Shown here: in pieces, positions 1 through 7,270 of the stretch
How positions within the stretch are numbered: position 1 is the stretch's first letter
Layout: the number at the start of each line of letters is the position of its first letter
Assembly: GCA_017446645.1 (NCBI GenBank)
Contig: JAFSQO010000377.1
Location: forward strand, 1 to 7,410
Origin: Synergistaceae bacterium
GTDB taxonomy: Bacteria; Synergistota; Synergistia; Synergistales; Aminobacteriaceae
DNA: 7,410 bases
Direction: 5' to 3'
Notes under the pieces: model-generated
What the model saw: the letters and a program-made list of their open reading frames with translations, nothing else
Told to the model about the DNA's origin: nothing
Databases searched by the model: none
Program-made: the position numbers and the translations under genes

Positions 1-42
1 GTAGTCTGGACGGGTTTCAACAGATAAGACACGCGGTAACAT
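1..42 (-). CDS. N-terminus of a small DUF2442-like protein, cut by the window edge
   Basis: Reading leftward on the minus strand from an ATG at 42, the frame gives MLPRVLSVETRPDY and stays open to the edge. The pattern [ML]-P-R-V-x-x-V-x-x-x-x-x-Y resembles, from memory, the opening of small DUF2442 proteins, which often sit in two-gene modules with DUF4160 partners. Only 14 residues are visible, so the family call is tentative. The start is ambiguous. An in-frame ATG at 63 would add seven residues (MLHGKEK). A third ATG at 71 has the best Shine-Dalgarno spacing (GGGGGA, five bases away) but opens a different frame that also stays open and resembles nothing I know. I chose 42 for the protein pattern; a purine-rich GGAAAAG lies upstream of it. 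The gene is divergent from the A2M gene. Confidence 0.4.
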   Translation of the reverse strand, partial: MLPRVLSVETRPDY

Positions 43-103
43 TTTTTCTTTTCCGTGAAGCATTGAAGCATTAAAGTCCCCCATTTTTGTTAATTTTGCA
101 GTT

Positions 104-112
104 ATTATAGCA
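104..112 (-). promoter_or_regulatory. Extended -10 promoter element facing the left-edge gene
   Basis: The minus strand reads TGCTATAAT, a perfect TATAAT with the TGn extension, about 40-60 bases upstream of the candidate start codons of the left-edge gene. No good TTGACA box is visible 16-18 bases further upstream, as can occur with extended -10 promoters. This is inference from consensus only. Confidence 0.45.
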
Positions 113-178
113 CTGCACGGGATTTGTTGAGCTGAGGACGTGAATAAAGTTTTATGCTAAAATCAATCGTTTTAATTA

Positions 179-207
179 TTTATGTCAAGTGTGTCAAACG
201 CTATAAT
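179..207 (+). promoter_or_regulatory. Candidate promoter of the A2M gene overlapping a TGTCAA tandem repeat
   Basis: A perfect TATAAT lies at 202-207, which would place the start of transcription near 214 and leave a leader of about 26-35 bases before the A2M start codon. The matching -35 region (179-184, TTTATG) is a poor match to consensus. The spacer contains two 9-bp tandem units, TGTCAAGTG (183-191) and TGTCAAACG (192-200). These could be an activator or repressor site that compensates for the weak -35. The core is also TTGACA when read on the other strand. Confidence 0.45.
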
Positions 208-233
208 TCTACAGGCATTATTTTATTATTCAG

Positions 234-251
234 AAAGGGATGTGTAAATTG
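234..251 (+). promoter_or_regulatory. Ribosome binding site that favours a TTG start at 249
   Basis: The purine run AAAGGGA (234-240) directly abuts, and even overlaps, the ATG at 240, leaving no room for normal Shine-Dalgarno spacing. The in-frame TTG at 249 (codon 4 of the longer reading) lies about eight bases after the purine run, which is the usual distance. Starting at 249 would give (M)YKPHRILF..., a normal signal peptide with two or three basic residues before the hydrophobic stretch, and would drop MCK. The purine run is the only Shine-Dalgarno candidate near the start, so the true start may well be 249. Confidence 0.45.
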
Positions 252-3200
252 TACAAGCCTCACAGAATTTTATTTGCTTCAGTTCTGATTCTTCTTGTGT
301 GCGTCTCATCGGCTTTCAGTGCTTCACCGCGCTCAAGTATGCCTCAAGGAGTTCAGAGCTTCGCACCGACAGGAACGGTTCCGGAAAATGTCTCGTTCAG
401 GATAGTTTTTCGCAACCCCGTTATTAAACGTAACCAGATAGGCAGCGTTGTTACTCCGGAAAATGTTTTATTCCCGGTTGAGTTTAATCCGGCACTGCAG
501 ATCGAAGGACGTTGGGAGACTGACAAGAGATTTACTGCAAAGTTATTAGCTCCCCTGAGAAGTTCGACGAGCTACACTGCGACTCTCAAGGACGGACTGA
601 AGGACTTACAAGGCAGGCGAATCGGTCCCGGTACTTTCAGCTTCCAGACCGAAGGACTCTCGCCGACTGACGTACGCGCTTCAATGGGAAGGGACGGCAA
701 CGCTTACTTCACGATTAACTTCAACATGAGGATCGACCCTGCAAGACTCAAGGGCTTCATGAGGATAATTAACTCAGAGGGCAAAGAAGTAGCCTACAAC
801 ATTGTCGGTGCATTGCCTTCGAGGACGATAAGGGCAGCTGTTCCCGTTCAGAAGACAGCATCACGTCAACGCTTCACAGTGAGGATCATGGCCGGCCTCA
901 AATCAGGCGAGGGCGATATGGGAATCGAGAAAGATTACTCTGAGAGCGTAGTGCTTGACCCTGCGTTAATGCTGACGAGTCTTACTACTAATACTTACGA
1001 TGAGAACGAGATTCGGGCAAACTTCAATTTTGGAGTCGACATCAAGACCGTTAAGAGCTTCATCAAAGTCGAGCCTGAAGTCAGTGATCTTGAACTCGAC
1101 AGCGGCTGGACTGATGAGTTCTTTACTATGCGTTCAGAGGAATTCAAGCCCCGCAGCAGATTCGTAATCACCTTCAAAAAGGGCTTCCCTGCCAAAAACG
1201 GCCTTGTCCTCAGAGAAGACATAAAGCAGTCCGTAATAATGCCCGACCTTGACTCAGAAGTAACCCTTCCGGCTTCGGGAACTTTCCTGACTGCATTCAA
1301 TGACGGCTTGATCCCCATTGAACTCCGCAACGTTAAGAATTTACAGCTTGATTTGTGGCGCATGTACGAGAACAATATCCCTCATACAGTGAGCGGACGT
1401 TACAGCGAATTCAACAAGGACATAGCAAAACGGGTATTCACCAGCGAGACTAAGTTAGACCTGCCCCTCAACGAGAAGGTCAAGCGCACTATACCCATTC
1501 AGGAGATGGCAAAGGGCGAGCGCGGATTATTCCTGCTGACTGCACGAGACTTAGACAAAGAATGGTGGAGAGAAGCCGAGCAGATGATTAACCTCTCTGA
1601 TATGGGAGCAACTGCCAGACTTTGGGAAGACGGTATACTTGTCTGGGTCAACACTCTCACTACAGCAAGGGGAATTGCGGATGCTGACGTAAAGATTTAT
1701 TCTGACAAGAGGCAGTTAATCGCTCAGGGTAAGACGAACTCAGGCGGAGTCTTTGAGTACAATATTCCCGGCGGCAACACATGGGACAAGGACAATCAAC
1801 CGGTTCTCGCAGTAATCTCTAAGACAGAAGGCTCTAACACTGATTTAACTTACGTACAGCTCTCAAGGAATTTATTGAGCCGTGAGACTTTCGACACAGC
1901 AGGCAGAGCATGGCTCAGAGAGGGCGATTTTGACGCTATAATCTTCTCACCCAGAGACATTTACAGGACGGGCGAGTCAGTAAGCTTCAAGGCAATTGTA
2001 AGAAAACCGGATGTTACGACTCCTTCTCCGTTCCCAGTGCTGTTTGTGATCCGCGATACACTTGGCCGTAAAGTCAAACAGGAGACCATGACCCTTAGTG
2101 AATCAGGAAGTGCAGTAACTGAGTTCACCCTGCCTTCTAATGCATTAACAGGAGTCTGGAAGGCTTCACTGATAATGCCCGGCAAAGAGGACTCGCCATT
2201 AACGACTTATAACTTCCATGTTGAGGACTTTGCGCCTCCTCGTATCGAAGTAACCCTGAATAATCACAATAAATTCTTCTTCCGTGATGATGTCTTCACG
2301 ACTGATATTTATGCTCGCTGGCTTTTCGGAGTCGACGGAGCGGGCTTAAAATCCAGAACAAGCTGGACGGCTCGTCAGGGAGAGTTCACGCCTGCCCAAG
2401 ACAGATGGAAGGGTTACTCATTCGGAGACCCTGAGAGGAAATTTTCCAGCATCAACGGCACACTTGAAGAGAGAGTCCTTGATAACTACGGAAAGGCTCA
2501 GGAGAGTTTGCCGCTCAATGATGCAGACTGGCAGGCACCGACTTTCATTAACGTTACAATGAAGACCGAAGTAATGGAAGACGGCGGACGCTGGGTGTCG
2601 AACTCAATAACGCGCCCCTATTTCCCGGCTCATTGGCTTCTGGGAATTGCTCCTACAGGTGATAAATTTGCGGTCAAGAATAATATTAAATTCAAAGTTG
2701 CTGCAATCGACCCTAACGAAGAACCTGCTAACCCTGGTGAGTTAAATGCAGAACTCTATCGCATAACCTGGAACTACAACATCGTAGAGATCGACGGCCA
2801 CAAACGCTGGCAGAGCACAGAAGAGCAGACTCAGGTTCAGGAGAAGACTTTCACAGTGAAAAACGGACTCGGTGAAGTCTCATTCAGACCGGAACAGTAT
2901 GGCTCTTATCTCGTCAAAATTTCTGACTCAGACGACAACGCAAGGGCAGTTTACAGGTTCTACGCGAGTGACCCAAGTTACGCAGGCAGCGGTTCGCAGT
3001 TAATTGACAGGGTAGAGATGAAACCGGAAAAGGATCTCTATAAAGTCGGCGACCAGGCAAAAATCAAGGTGAAAATCCCGTTTGAAGGCTTGCTGCTTAT
3101 CACTGTAGAGAACTCGAAATTAATCACCCGAAAGATTCAGAGAGTTAAAGAGTCCGAAATAGATTTCGAGATTCCAGTTGACAAGAACATGCTTCCCAAC

Positions 3201-5636
3201 GCCTGGGTCTCTGCATGGTTAATCAGACCGGTTCAGGCCGATGATGCTAAGGGCTGGGCTTCTCACAGGGCGATAGGACTTACAAGGCTCAACGTTGACA
3301 TTTCAGGCTTCGACTTGAACGTAGCACTCGATGCTCCTGCAAAGATTGAACCTGCAACGAAGCTCCCTGTAAAAATCAAACTCAACGGCATTTCAGAGCA
3401 GATTAACAAGCGTGCTGACGTAGCTGTAGCCCTTGTTGATGACGGAGTGTTAGGTCTGACACGCTACAAGACTCCGGATCTGTTAAATTATTTCTGGGGC
3501 AGGAAAGCCTTGAACTCTCAGGCATTTGACATTTACGACCAGTTAATCCCAGTTGAAGACAGGGCAACGGAACAGCTTCACCCTGCAGGCGACGAGGCAA
3601 TGGCAGCATTAGCAGGGGACTCGAACGTCCAGAGGTTCAAGATTCTCTCACTCTTTAACGGGACTCTTACTCCTGACGACAAGGGCATAATCGAGACTGA
3701 GCTTGATATACCTGAATTCAGCGGACGAGGCAGACTCTTCGTCGTAGCAGCTTCAGGGCGTAACTTCGGCAAGGCAGAGCAGCAGGTCCAGATAGCCCGC
3801 GAGATAGTTACAGAGGCCGGACTTCCCAGATTTGCAGCACCCCGTGACTCATTCATGATCCCTGTTACGGTGTTCAACACTTCAGGGCAGAACCGCAACG
3901 TAAAAATTAATCTCACACCTGAAGGCTTGCAGCTTAGTGAGACATTTGCAGACCTGAATATTTCCGCAGGCTCTAACGCTAAATTCAACACTACTGCAAC
4001 AGCACTCGGCGGAGCGGACAAGGCAAAACTCACTATAACGACATCATGGAACGAGAACGGAACAAGCCGCGAGTACTCACAGGAAATCGAGATGCCTGTA
4101 CGTTCAGCATGGCCGATGATTACTCTTTCGGGTTCAGGAGTCTTTGTGAACGGAGAAACACCGGTAGAGATTCCGTTAAATGACTTTATGGGCAAAATCT
4201 TGGGAACGTTGACCCTTGCAGATACTCCTTCAGTGAATTTAAACAAGGCCGTGAATTATCTGAATCAATATCCATATGGCTGTCTTGAGCAGACGATTTC
4301 GACTGCATGGCCGTTCCTTGTTCTTCCTGACCAGGTAGCAGAGTTAGACCCTCTTGCGGTGAATGACTCAGCCGTAAAAGAGAGAATTGACGGGGCAATT
4401 AACCGCATTCAGGCAATGCAGCTCTATGATGGCTCGTTTGCAATGTGGCCCGGCAAAACAAGTCCCTACAACTGGGGCAGTGTCTACGCAGCTCACTTCT
4501 TGTTAGACGCAAGGAATCACGGAGTCGCATATCCTGAAGAGATGTTCACGGGAGTTTTAAATTGGCTTAGACAGTACTTGGCTTCAATGCCTGCTTATGA
4601 GACAAACAATGACGAAATGGACGACATGACGACAAAGGCATATGCTGTTTATGTGCTTGCCCTTTACGGTGAAAAGCCTCTCGGTTGGATTGAGTACCTG
4701 CTTGAGAACGTGAAGATGCTCCGGCCTTCGGGACAGATTTTCTTAGCAGGGGCACAGGCATTAATTGACGGAAGGGCAGACGCTCTCAGGAATTTAACGC
4801 TCGGTGCAAATTCCGTATCGTCCGGGATGACTCTCGAATCAAACGCAAGAAACGTTGCGCTGTTGCTGTCGATTTGGCTTAACGTTGAACCTCAGGCATC
4901 AGAAGTACATGAACTCGCAAACAATCTTGCAGACCTCGGCAATAAAGGCGAATGGTACAGCACTCAGGATAATTCATGGGCATTGACTGCACTGGCACGC
5001 TATAACGTTGAAGTCTCAGGGTCAAAGAGCGAACTCACAGCACGAGTAACAACAGAGACCAGCGACCACCCGTTATTGACTTACTCAAGCGGCAAGGCAG
5101 CGGCTCTCGATGTAAACGAACTTCCGAAGGCGGCTTCAGTCAAAATCGAATCCGAAGGTGACGGTCAGGGCTATTACTCGTGGAGCGTTACGGGCTTCCC
5201 TGCGACACAGCCAAAAGCCGAGCGCAAGAATTTCAGCGTTGAGTGCGTATACTTTGACGAGCAGGGCAATCGCATTGACTTTAGCCAGCCTGTAGCTCAC
5301 GGGACAGTCATTCAGGTAATAATCACTGTAAGACCTTCAAGACGGGTAAATAATGTAGCATTGAATTATTTGCTTCCTGCCGGATTTGAAATAGAGAATC
5401 CCAGACTTGACGATAACAGCGAGAATGATTCGGCCACTCGCGGTATTACGAATGACATTCGCGATGACAGATTAATATTATTCTATGACTCTATCAGGGG
5501 CGAAGTTTCTTACGGTTTCAAAGTTCGTGCAGTTACCCGCGGGACTTTCAGCGTTCCGCAGATTAGCGCATTCGGTATGTATGACTCTAATATCAGATTT
5601 ACCGGAGCTGCTCAACCTGACGTAGTGATTAAGTAA
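240..5636 (+). CDS. Bacterial alpha-2-macroglobulin family protein with intact thioester
   Basis: Probable secreted broad-range protease trap: bacterial A2Ms trap proteases through a bait region and a Cys-Gln thioester and are thought to guard the envelope. Residues 1-28 form a signal peptide (basic start, hydrophobic core, likely cut near AFS|A). The residues before Cys21 (LLV) do not make a lipobox, so it looks soluble in the periplasm, unlike lipid-anchored E. coli YfhM. In order I see: Ig-like (Big_5-type) domains about 35-240; MG2/MG3-type domains about 455-690, with YRTGE at 575-579; RWLFGVDGAG near 691-700; a PFEGLLLITVE strand near 946; a bait-region neighbourhood with VALVDDGVLGLTRY near 1063; the A2M core near 1131-1215; thioester YPYGCLEQ with Cys1348 and Gln1351, followed by an alpha-helical domain; and a C-terminal MG/receptor-binding-like domain about 1695-1798 ending FGMYDSNIR. 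At 1798 residues it is somewhat longer than YfhM (about 1650). It seems monocistronic, with its own terminator and no pbpC beside it. The start may be TTG at 249. Confidence 0.93.
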   Translation: MCKLYKPHRILFASVLILLVCVSSAFSASPRSSMPQGVQSFAPTGTVPENVSFRIVFRNPVIKRNQIGSVVTPENVLFPVEFNPALQIEGRWETDKRFTAKLLAPLRSSTSYTATLKDGLKDLQGRRIGPGTFSFQTEGLSPTDVRASMGRDGNAYFTINFNMRIDPARLKGFMRIINSEGKEVAYNIVGALPSRTIRAAVPVQKTASRQRFTVRIMAGLKSGEGDMGIEKDYSESVVLDPALMLTSLTTNTYDENEIRANFNFGVDIKTVKSFIKVEPEVSDLELDSGWTDEFFTMRSEEFKPRSRFVITFKKGFPAKNGLVLREDIKQSVIMPDLDSEVTLPASGTFLTAFNDGLIPIELRNVKNLQLDLWRMYENNIPHTVSGRYSEFNKDIAKRVFTSETKLDLPLNEKVKRTIPIQEMAKGERGLFLLTARDLDKEWWREAEQMINLSDMGATARLWEDGILVWVNTLTTARGIADADVKIYSDKRQLIAQGKTNSGGVFEYNIPGGNTWDKDNQPVLAVISKTEGSNTDLTYVQLSRNLLSRETFDTAGRAWLREGDFDAIIFSPRDIYRTGESVSFKAIVRKPDVTTPSPFPVLFVIRDTLGRKVKQETMTLSESGSAVTEFTLPSNALTGVWKASLIMPGKEDSPLTTYNFHVEDFAPPRIEVTLNNHNKFFFRDDVFTTDIYARWLFGVDGAGLKSRTSWTARQGEFTPAQDRWKGYSFGDPERKFSSINGTLEERVLDNYGKAQESLPLNDADWQAPTFINVTMKTEVMEDGGRWVSNSITRPYFPAHWLLGIAPTGDKFAVKNNIKFKVAAIDPNEEPANPGELNAELYRITWNYNIVEIDGHKRWQSTEEQTQVQEKTFTVKNGLGEVSFRPEQYGSYLVKISDSDDNARAVYRFYASDPSYAGSGSQLIDRVEMKPEKDLYKVGDQAKIKVKIPFEGLLLITVENSKLITRKIQRVKESEIDFEIPVDKNMLPNAWVSAWLIRPVQADDAKGWASHRAIGLTRLNVDISGFDLNVALDAPAKIEPATKLPVKIKLNGISEQINKRADVAVALVDDGVLGLTRYKTPDLLNYFWGRKALNSQAFDIYDQLIPVEDRATEQLHPAGDEAMAALAGDSNVQRFKILSLFNGTLTPDDKGIIETELDIPEFSGRGRLFVVAASGRNFGKAEQQVQIAREIVTEAGLPRFAAPRDSFMIPVTVFNTSGQNRNVKINLTPEGLQLSETFADLNISAGSNAKFNTTATALGGADKAKLTITTSWNENGTSREYSQEIEMPVRSAWPMITLSGSGVFVNGETPVEIPLNDFMGKILGTLTLADTPSVNLNKAVNYLNQYPYGCLEQTISTAWPFLVLPDQVAELDPLAVNDSAVKERIDGAINRIQAMQLYDGSFAMWPGKTSPYNWGSVYAAHFLLDARNHGVAYPEEMFTGVLNWLRQYLASMPAYETNNDEMDDMTTKAYAVYVLALYGEKPLGWIEYLLENVKMLRPSGQIFLAGAQALIDGRADALRNLTLGANSVSSGMTLESNARNVALLLSIWLNVEPQASEVHELANNLADLGNKGEWYSTQDNSWALTALARYNVEVSGSKSELTARVTTETSDHPLLTYSSGKAAALDVNELPKAASVKIESEGDGQGYYSWSVTGFPATQPKAERKNFSVECVYFDEQGNRIDFSQPVAHGTVIQVIITVRPSRRVNNVALNYLLPAGFEIENPRLDDNSENDSATRGITNDIRDDRLILFYDSIRGEVSYGFKVRAVTRGTFSVPQISAFGMYDSNIRFTGAAQPDVVIK

Positions 5637-5650
5637 TAAATGATTTTTAT

Positions 5651-5680
5651 CCCCCTGAAGCAATTTCGGGGGGAATTTTT
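5651..5680 (+). terminator. Rho-independent terminator of the A2M gene
   Basis: CCCCCTGAA (5651-5659) pairs with TTTCGGGGG, followed by TTTTT at 5676-5680, starting 15 bases after the A2M stop codon. The stem uses a U.G pair near its middle (T5656 with G5668) that exists only in plus-strand RNA. The minus strand has an A run, not a T run, after the hairpin. It is therefore a one-way terminator for the A2M transcript. Confidence 0.85.
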
Positions 5681-5866
5681 ACGAGTTAATTATCTTGCCG
5701 GCCCTTGAAATCGCGATAACTTTGAAAGCTATATCTTTTCCAGAAAGATTTAACGCCTCCTGTGTCATCCTGACAAGTCCCCCGCAGCAAGGCACTTCCA
5801 TACGCAATAAAGTAACGCTGCGAATGTTGTTAAGAGCAAATATCTGCGAAAGTTTCTGCGAGTAGT
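5679..5866 (-). pseudogene. 3' fragment of a 4Fe-4S-binding protein gene, cut off by the TnpB element
   Basis: On the minus strand a frame runs from about YSQKLSQIF (TAC codon at 5864-5862) through RSVTLLRMEVPCCGGLVRM to a C-terminus ending in SRAGKIINS, with its stop at 5679-5681. From memory, this matches the C-terminal region of 4Fe-4S ferredoxin-type proteins in which a CPK[LF]DD segment precedes a '(Y)xxKLxxIF...[LV]xMxVPCCGGL...SGKDI' stretch. About 60 residues remain, and the ferredoxin-type cluster motifs expected further N-terminal are absent. The frame runs upstream into the element's right end and can be read from an ATG at 5930, but those 22 added residues are encoded by the presumed omegaRNA and look accidental. 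The stop codon lies in the T-tract of the convergent A2M terminator. The exact junction is uncertain by a few bases. The remainder of the gene should lie to the right of 7410, or was deleted. Confidence 0.7.
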
Positions 5867-5959
5867 GAACCCTCACACGACTAAAGTCGCGTGCTTCCGA
5901 ACTTCTTAATCGTCCGGACTGCCTCTCCACTATACGGTCGGAACTCAGAACTTTACCGC
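5846..5959 (-). ncRNA. Putative omegaRNA (reRNA) of the TnpB element with its guide
   Basis: TnpB nucleases use an RNA from the element's right end whose last part, just outside the element, is the guide. Here the segment between the tnpB stop and the inferred right end is about 95 bases and is structured. TTCCGA (5895-5900) can pair with TCGGAA (5938-5943), enclosing a GTCCGGAC palindrome (5912-5919). A terminal hairpin occupies 5874-5893. The predicted guide would be the host sequence after GGTTCA, about 5865-5846 on the minus strand, beginning CTACTCGCAG. The RNA may start inside the 3' end of tnpB, as in known cases. The ends are inferred, not seen. Confidence 0.6.
5874..5893 (-). repeat. 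Right-end hairpin of the TnpB element
   Basis: On the minus strand CACGCGAC pairs with GTCGTGTG around a four-base TTTA loop. This is an eight-pair stem with one G.U pair that forms only in minus-strand RNA or single-stranded DNA; the plus strand would have an A.C mismatch there. Position, polarity and the following GTGAGGGTTCA fit the subterminal right-end hairpin of IS200/IS605 elements, which serves both as a TnpA recognition site and as the last stem of the omegaRNA scaffold. Confidence 0.75.
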
Positions 5960-7267
5960 CTAAGCCGCAAGCTCCGCATTGAGACTAATTAGCGTGGATA
6001 AGGTGCAGGTGGTTCTCTTGATACACGAAGGTACTTTTGCCTCCATGTCCAACCTTAACGTTACCGGTAAGGATTTTAGTATTTCCCGGATAAAATATCT
6101 TGCTCCGATATTATACGATGCTGAAAGGTCACAATGATATTTTTTCCCAGTTGAGAATTTACACATACTATAGTTATCCTTGTCTCGTTCGACTTCACCA
6201 CTCCCGTCGTAAGCTAGTTTTGATGTTCCCCATGCACAAATTCGGCTTATTCTCTTCCCTAATCTGTGCATCTTATGCGCTACTATTGCTTGAACGGCTT
6301 GTGCTTTCCAATGATGCAATTTTTGCTTTTTGCTTCCGCGTTTCTTCCCTTGCAAGTCTAAATGCTCAAAGATTACCACATCGACATTATAGCGCATTGC
6401 TATGTCTACGATAAATTTTGCTGTAAGATTTGCTATGTGTGTGTTAATTCCCTTGGCTCGTGCCCATAATCTCGGCGTACTTAAGGCTCCGTGCTGCTGT
6501 GCCTTCTTGATTCTGTTCAGTGCATGAGTGAGACAGTCTTTTTCTCTCGACAAATCTAAAAACTTTCTGGCAATGACAGTGCCGTCTGACTTCATTACAC
6601 AGCATACACAATCGTTGTTCACTCCTAAATCTAGGCTTAATATTATTTGCCTGCTTATTTCTTTTTCCTGAAGCTTCACCTCCTCTTCATACGCAAAATC
6701 TAAGTACCAATTTTTACCTCGTCTTCGCAATGTCGGAACGCATTCTTTACGGTTCTTGCAACGCGTTTGAATATAGTCTACGTCCGTTTTCTTTAGCTCG
6801 ATATTCTGCCAGTCCCATGTATTGTTAATAAAAACTTTTAGGCGAGCTGTAAATGTTCCTGTCCTCACAAAACACCCATCTCGATACATTGCAGGATATA
6901 TTTTTCCGGCTTTCGGTTGTCCGGGTTCTCGGCCTTGTTGATGCTCCTGCCAATTCTCGTAATTGCTTTTATATGAGCTTACTTTGCCAATTGCTTCTTG
7001 TATTGAGGCTCGTCTAAGATAACTGGGGAATTTATGAAATTTTCTGTCGAAATTATATTTTGCATTGAGATTATTAGCTGTTTGATGAGTTAATAATTCT
7101 ATCGCTCTCAGCTTATCGAACGGAGATTGCATTTTCGATAAATATTCCCACTCAGAAAGTACAACGTCAATAAAAAAATCTGTGGCTTCTCGATATTTCT
7201 CTACTGTTGCATTGAATGCTCCATGCGTTTGACAGATTTTTACTTTGTACGTTGATATTATCTTCAT
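5960..7267 (-). CDS. tnpB: TnpB, RNA-guided endonuclease of an IS200/IS605-type element
   Basis: TnpB cuts DNA at sites matching its omegaRNA guide next to a target-adjacent motif and helps keep the element in the genome; it is the ancestor of Cas12. The 435-residue protein has an N-terminal OrfB-type region (1-110), a middle wedge-like part (about 120-205), and a RuvC domain with all three acidic residues: Asp213 (SLDLGVNND), Glu301 (VVIFEHLDL) and Asp380 (CDLSASYNIG). The insertion between RuvC II and III normally carries two CxxC zinc knuckles. Here the first is missing: after the conserved TS (348-349) comes KLAYDGSG, without the usual CxxCG. Of the rest only Cys369 and Cys379 remain, with Cys344 upstream. 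A tail of about 45 residues follows RuvC III, and the length is slightly above the usual 370-420. The ATG at 7267 has GAGAAG six bases upstream, and an in-frame stop sits two codons before it. The catalytic triad argues for an active nuclease, not a dead regulator (TldR). Confidence 0.92.
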   Translation of the reverse strand: MKIISTYKVKICQTHGAFNATVEKYREATDFFIDVVLSEWEYLSKMQSPFDKLRAIELLTHQTANNLNAKYNFDRKFHKFPSYLRRASIQEAIGKVSSYKSNYENWQEHQQGREPGQPKAGKIYPAMYRDGCFVRTGTFTARLKVFINNTWDWQNIELKKTDVDYIQTRCKNRKECVPTLRRRGKNWYLDFAYEEEVKLQEKEISRQIILSLDLGVNNDCVCCVMKSDGTVIARKFLDLSREKDCLTHALNRIKKAQQHGALSTPRLWARAKGINTHIANLTAKFIVDIAMRYNVDVVIFEHLDLQGKKRGSKKQKLHHWKAQAVQAIVAHKMHRLGKRISRICAWGTSKLAYDGSGEVERDKDNYSMCKFSTGKKYHCDLSASYNIGARYFIREILKSLPVTLRLDMEAKVPSCIKRTTCTLSTLISLNAELAA

Positions 7268-7270
7268 GAT

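Noticed and set aside
61..77. Short tandem repeat of TGAAGCAT units near 58-73 beside the left-edge gene
   Set aside because: Only two copies of eight bases; too short to support an attachment site or a repeat array.
995..1375. Minus-strand open frame of about 126 codons within the A2M gene
   Set aside because: It lies entirely antisense to a well-supported A2M domain region and its product resembles no family; it arises from the codon usage of the gene opposite.
3578..4246. Minus-strand open frame of about 222 codons within the A2M gene
   Set aside because: Its length is notable, but it is antisense to the conserved A2M core, low in recognisable structure and without a clear ribosome site; treated as a shadow frame.
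6100..6414. Plus-strand open frame of about 104 codons inside tnpB
   Set aside because: It is antisense to the RuvC II/III region of tnpB, where all catalytic motifs are in the other strand; the product looks random.
6127..7267. Possibility that this is a nuclease-dead TnpB-like regulator (TldR)
   Set aside because: Asp213, Glu301 and Asp380 are all present in proper RuvC contexts, whereas TldR proteins have lost this triad.
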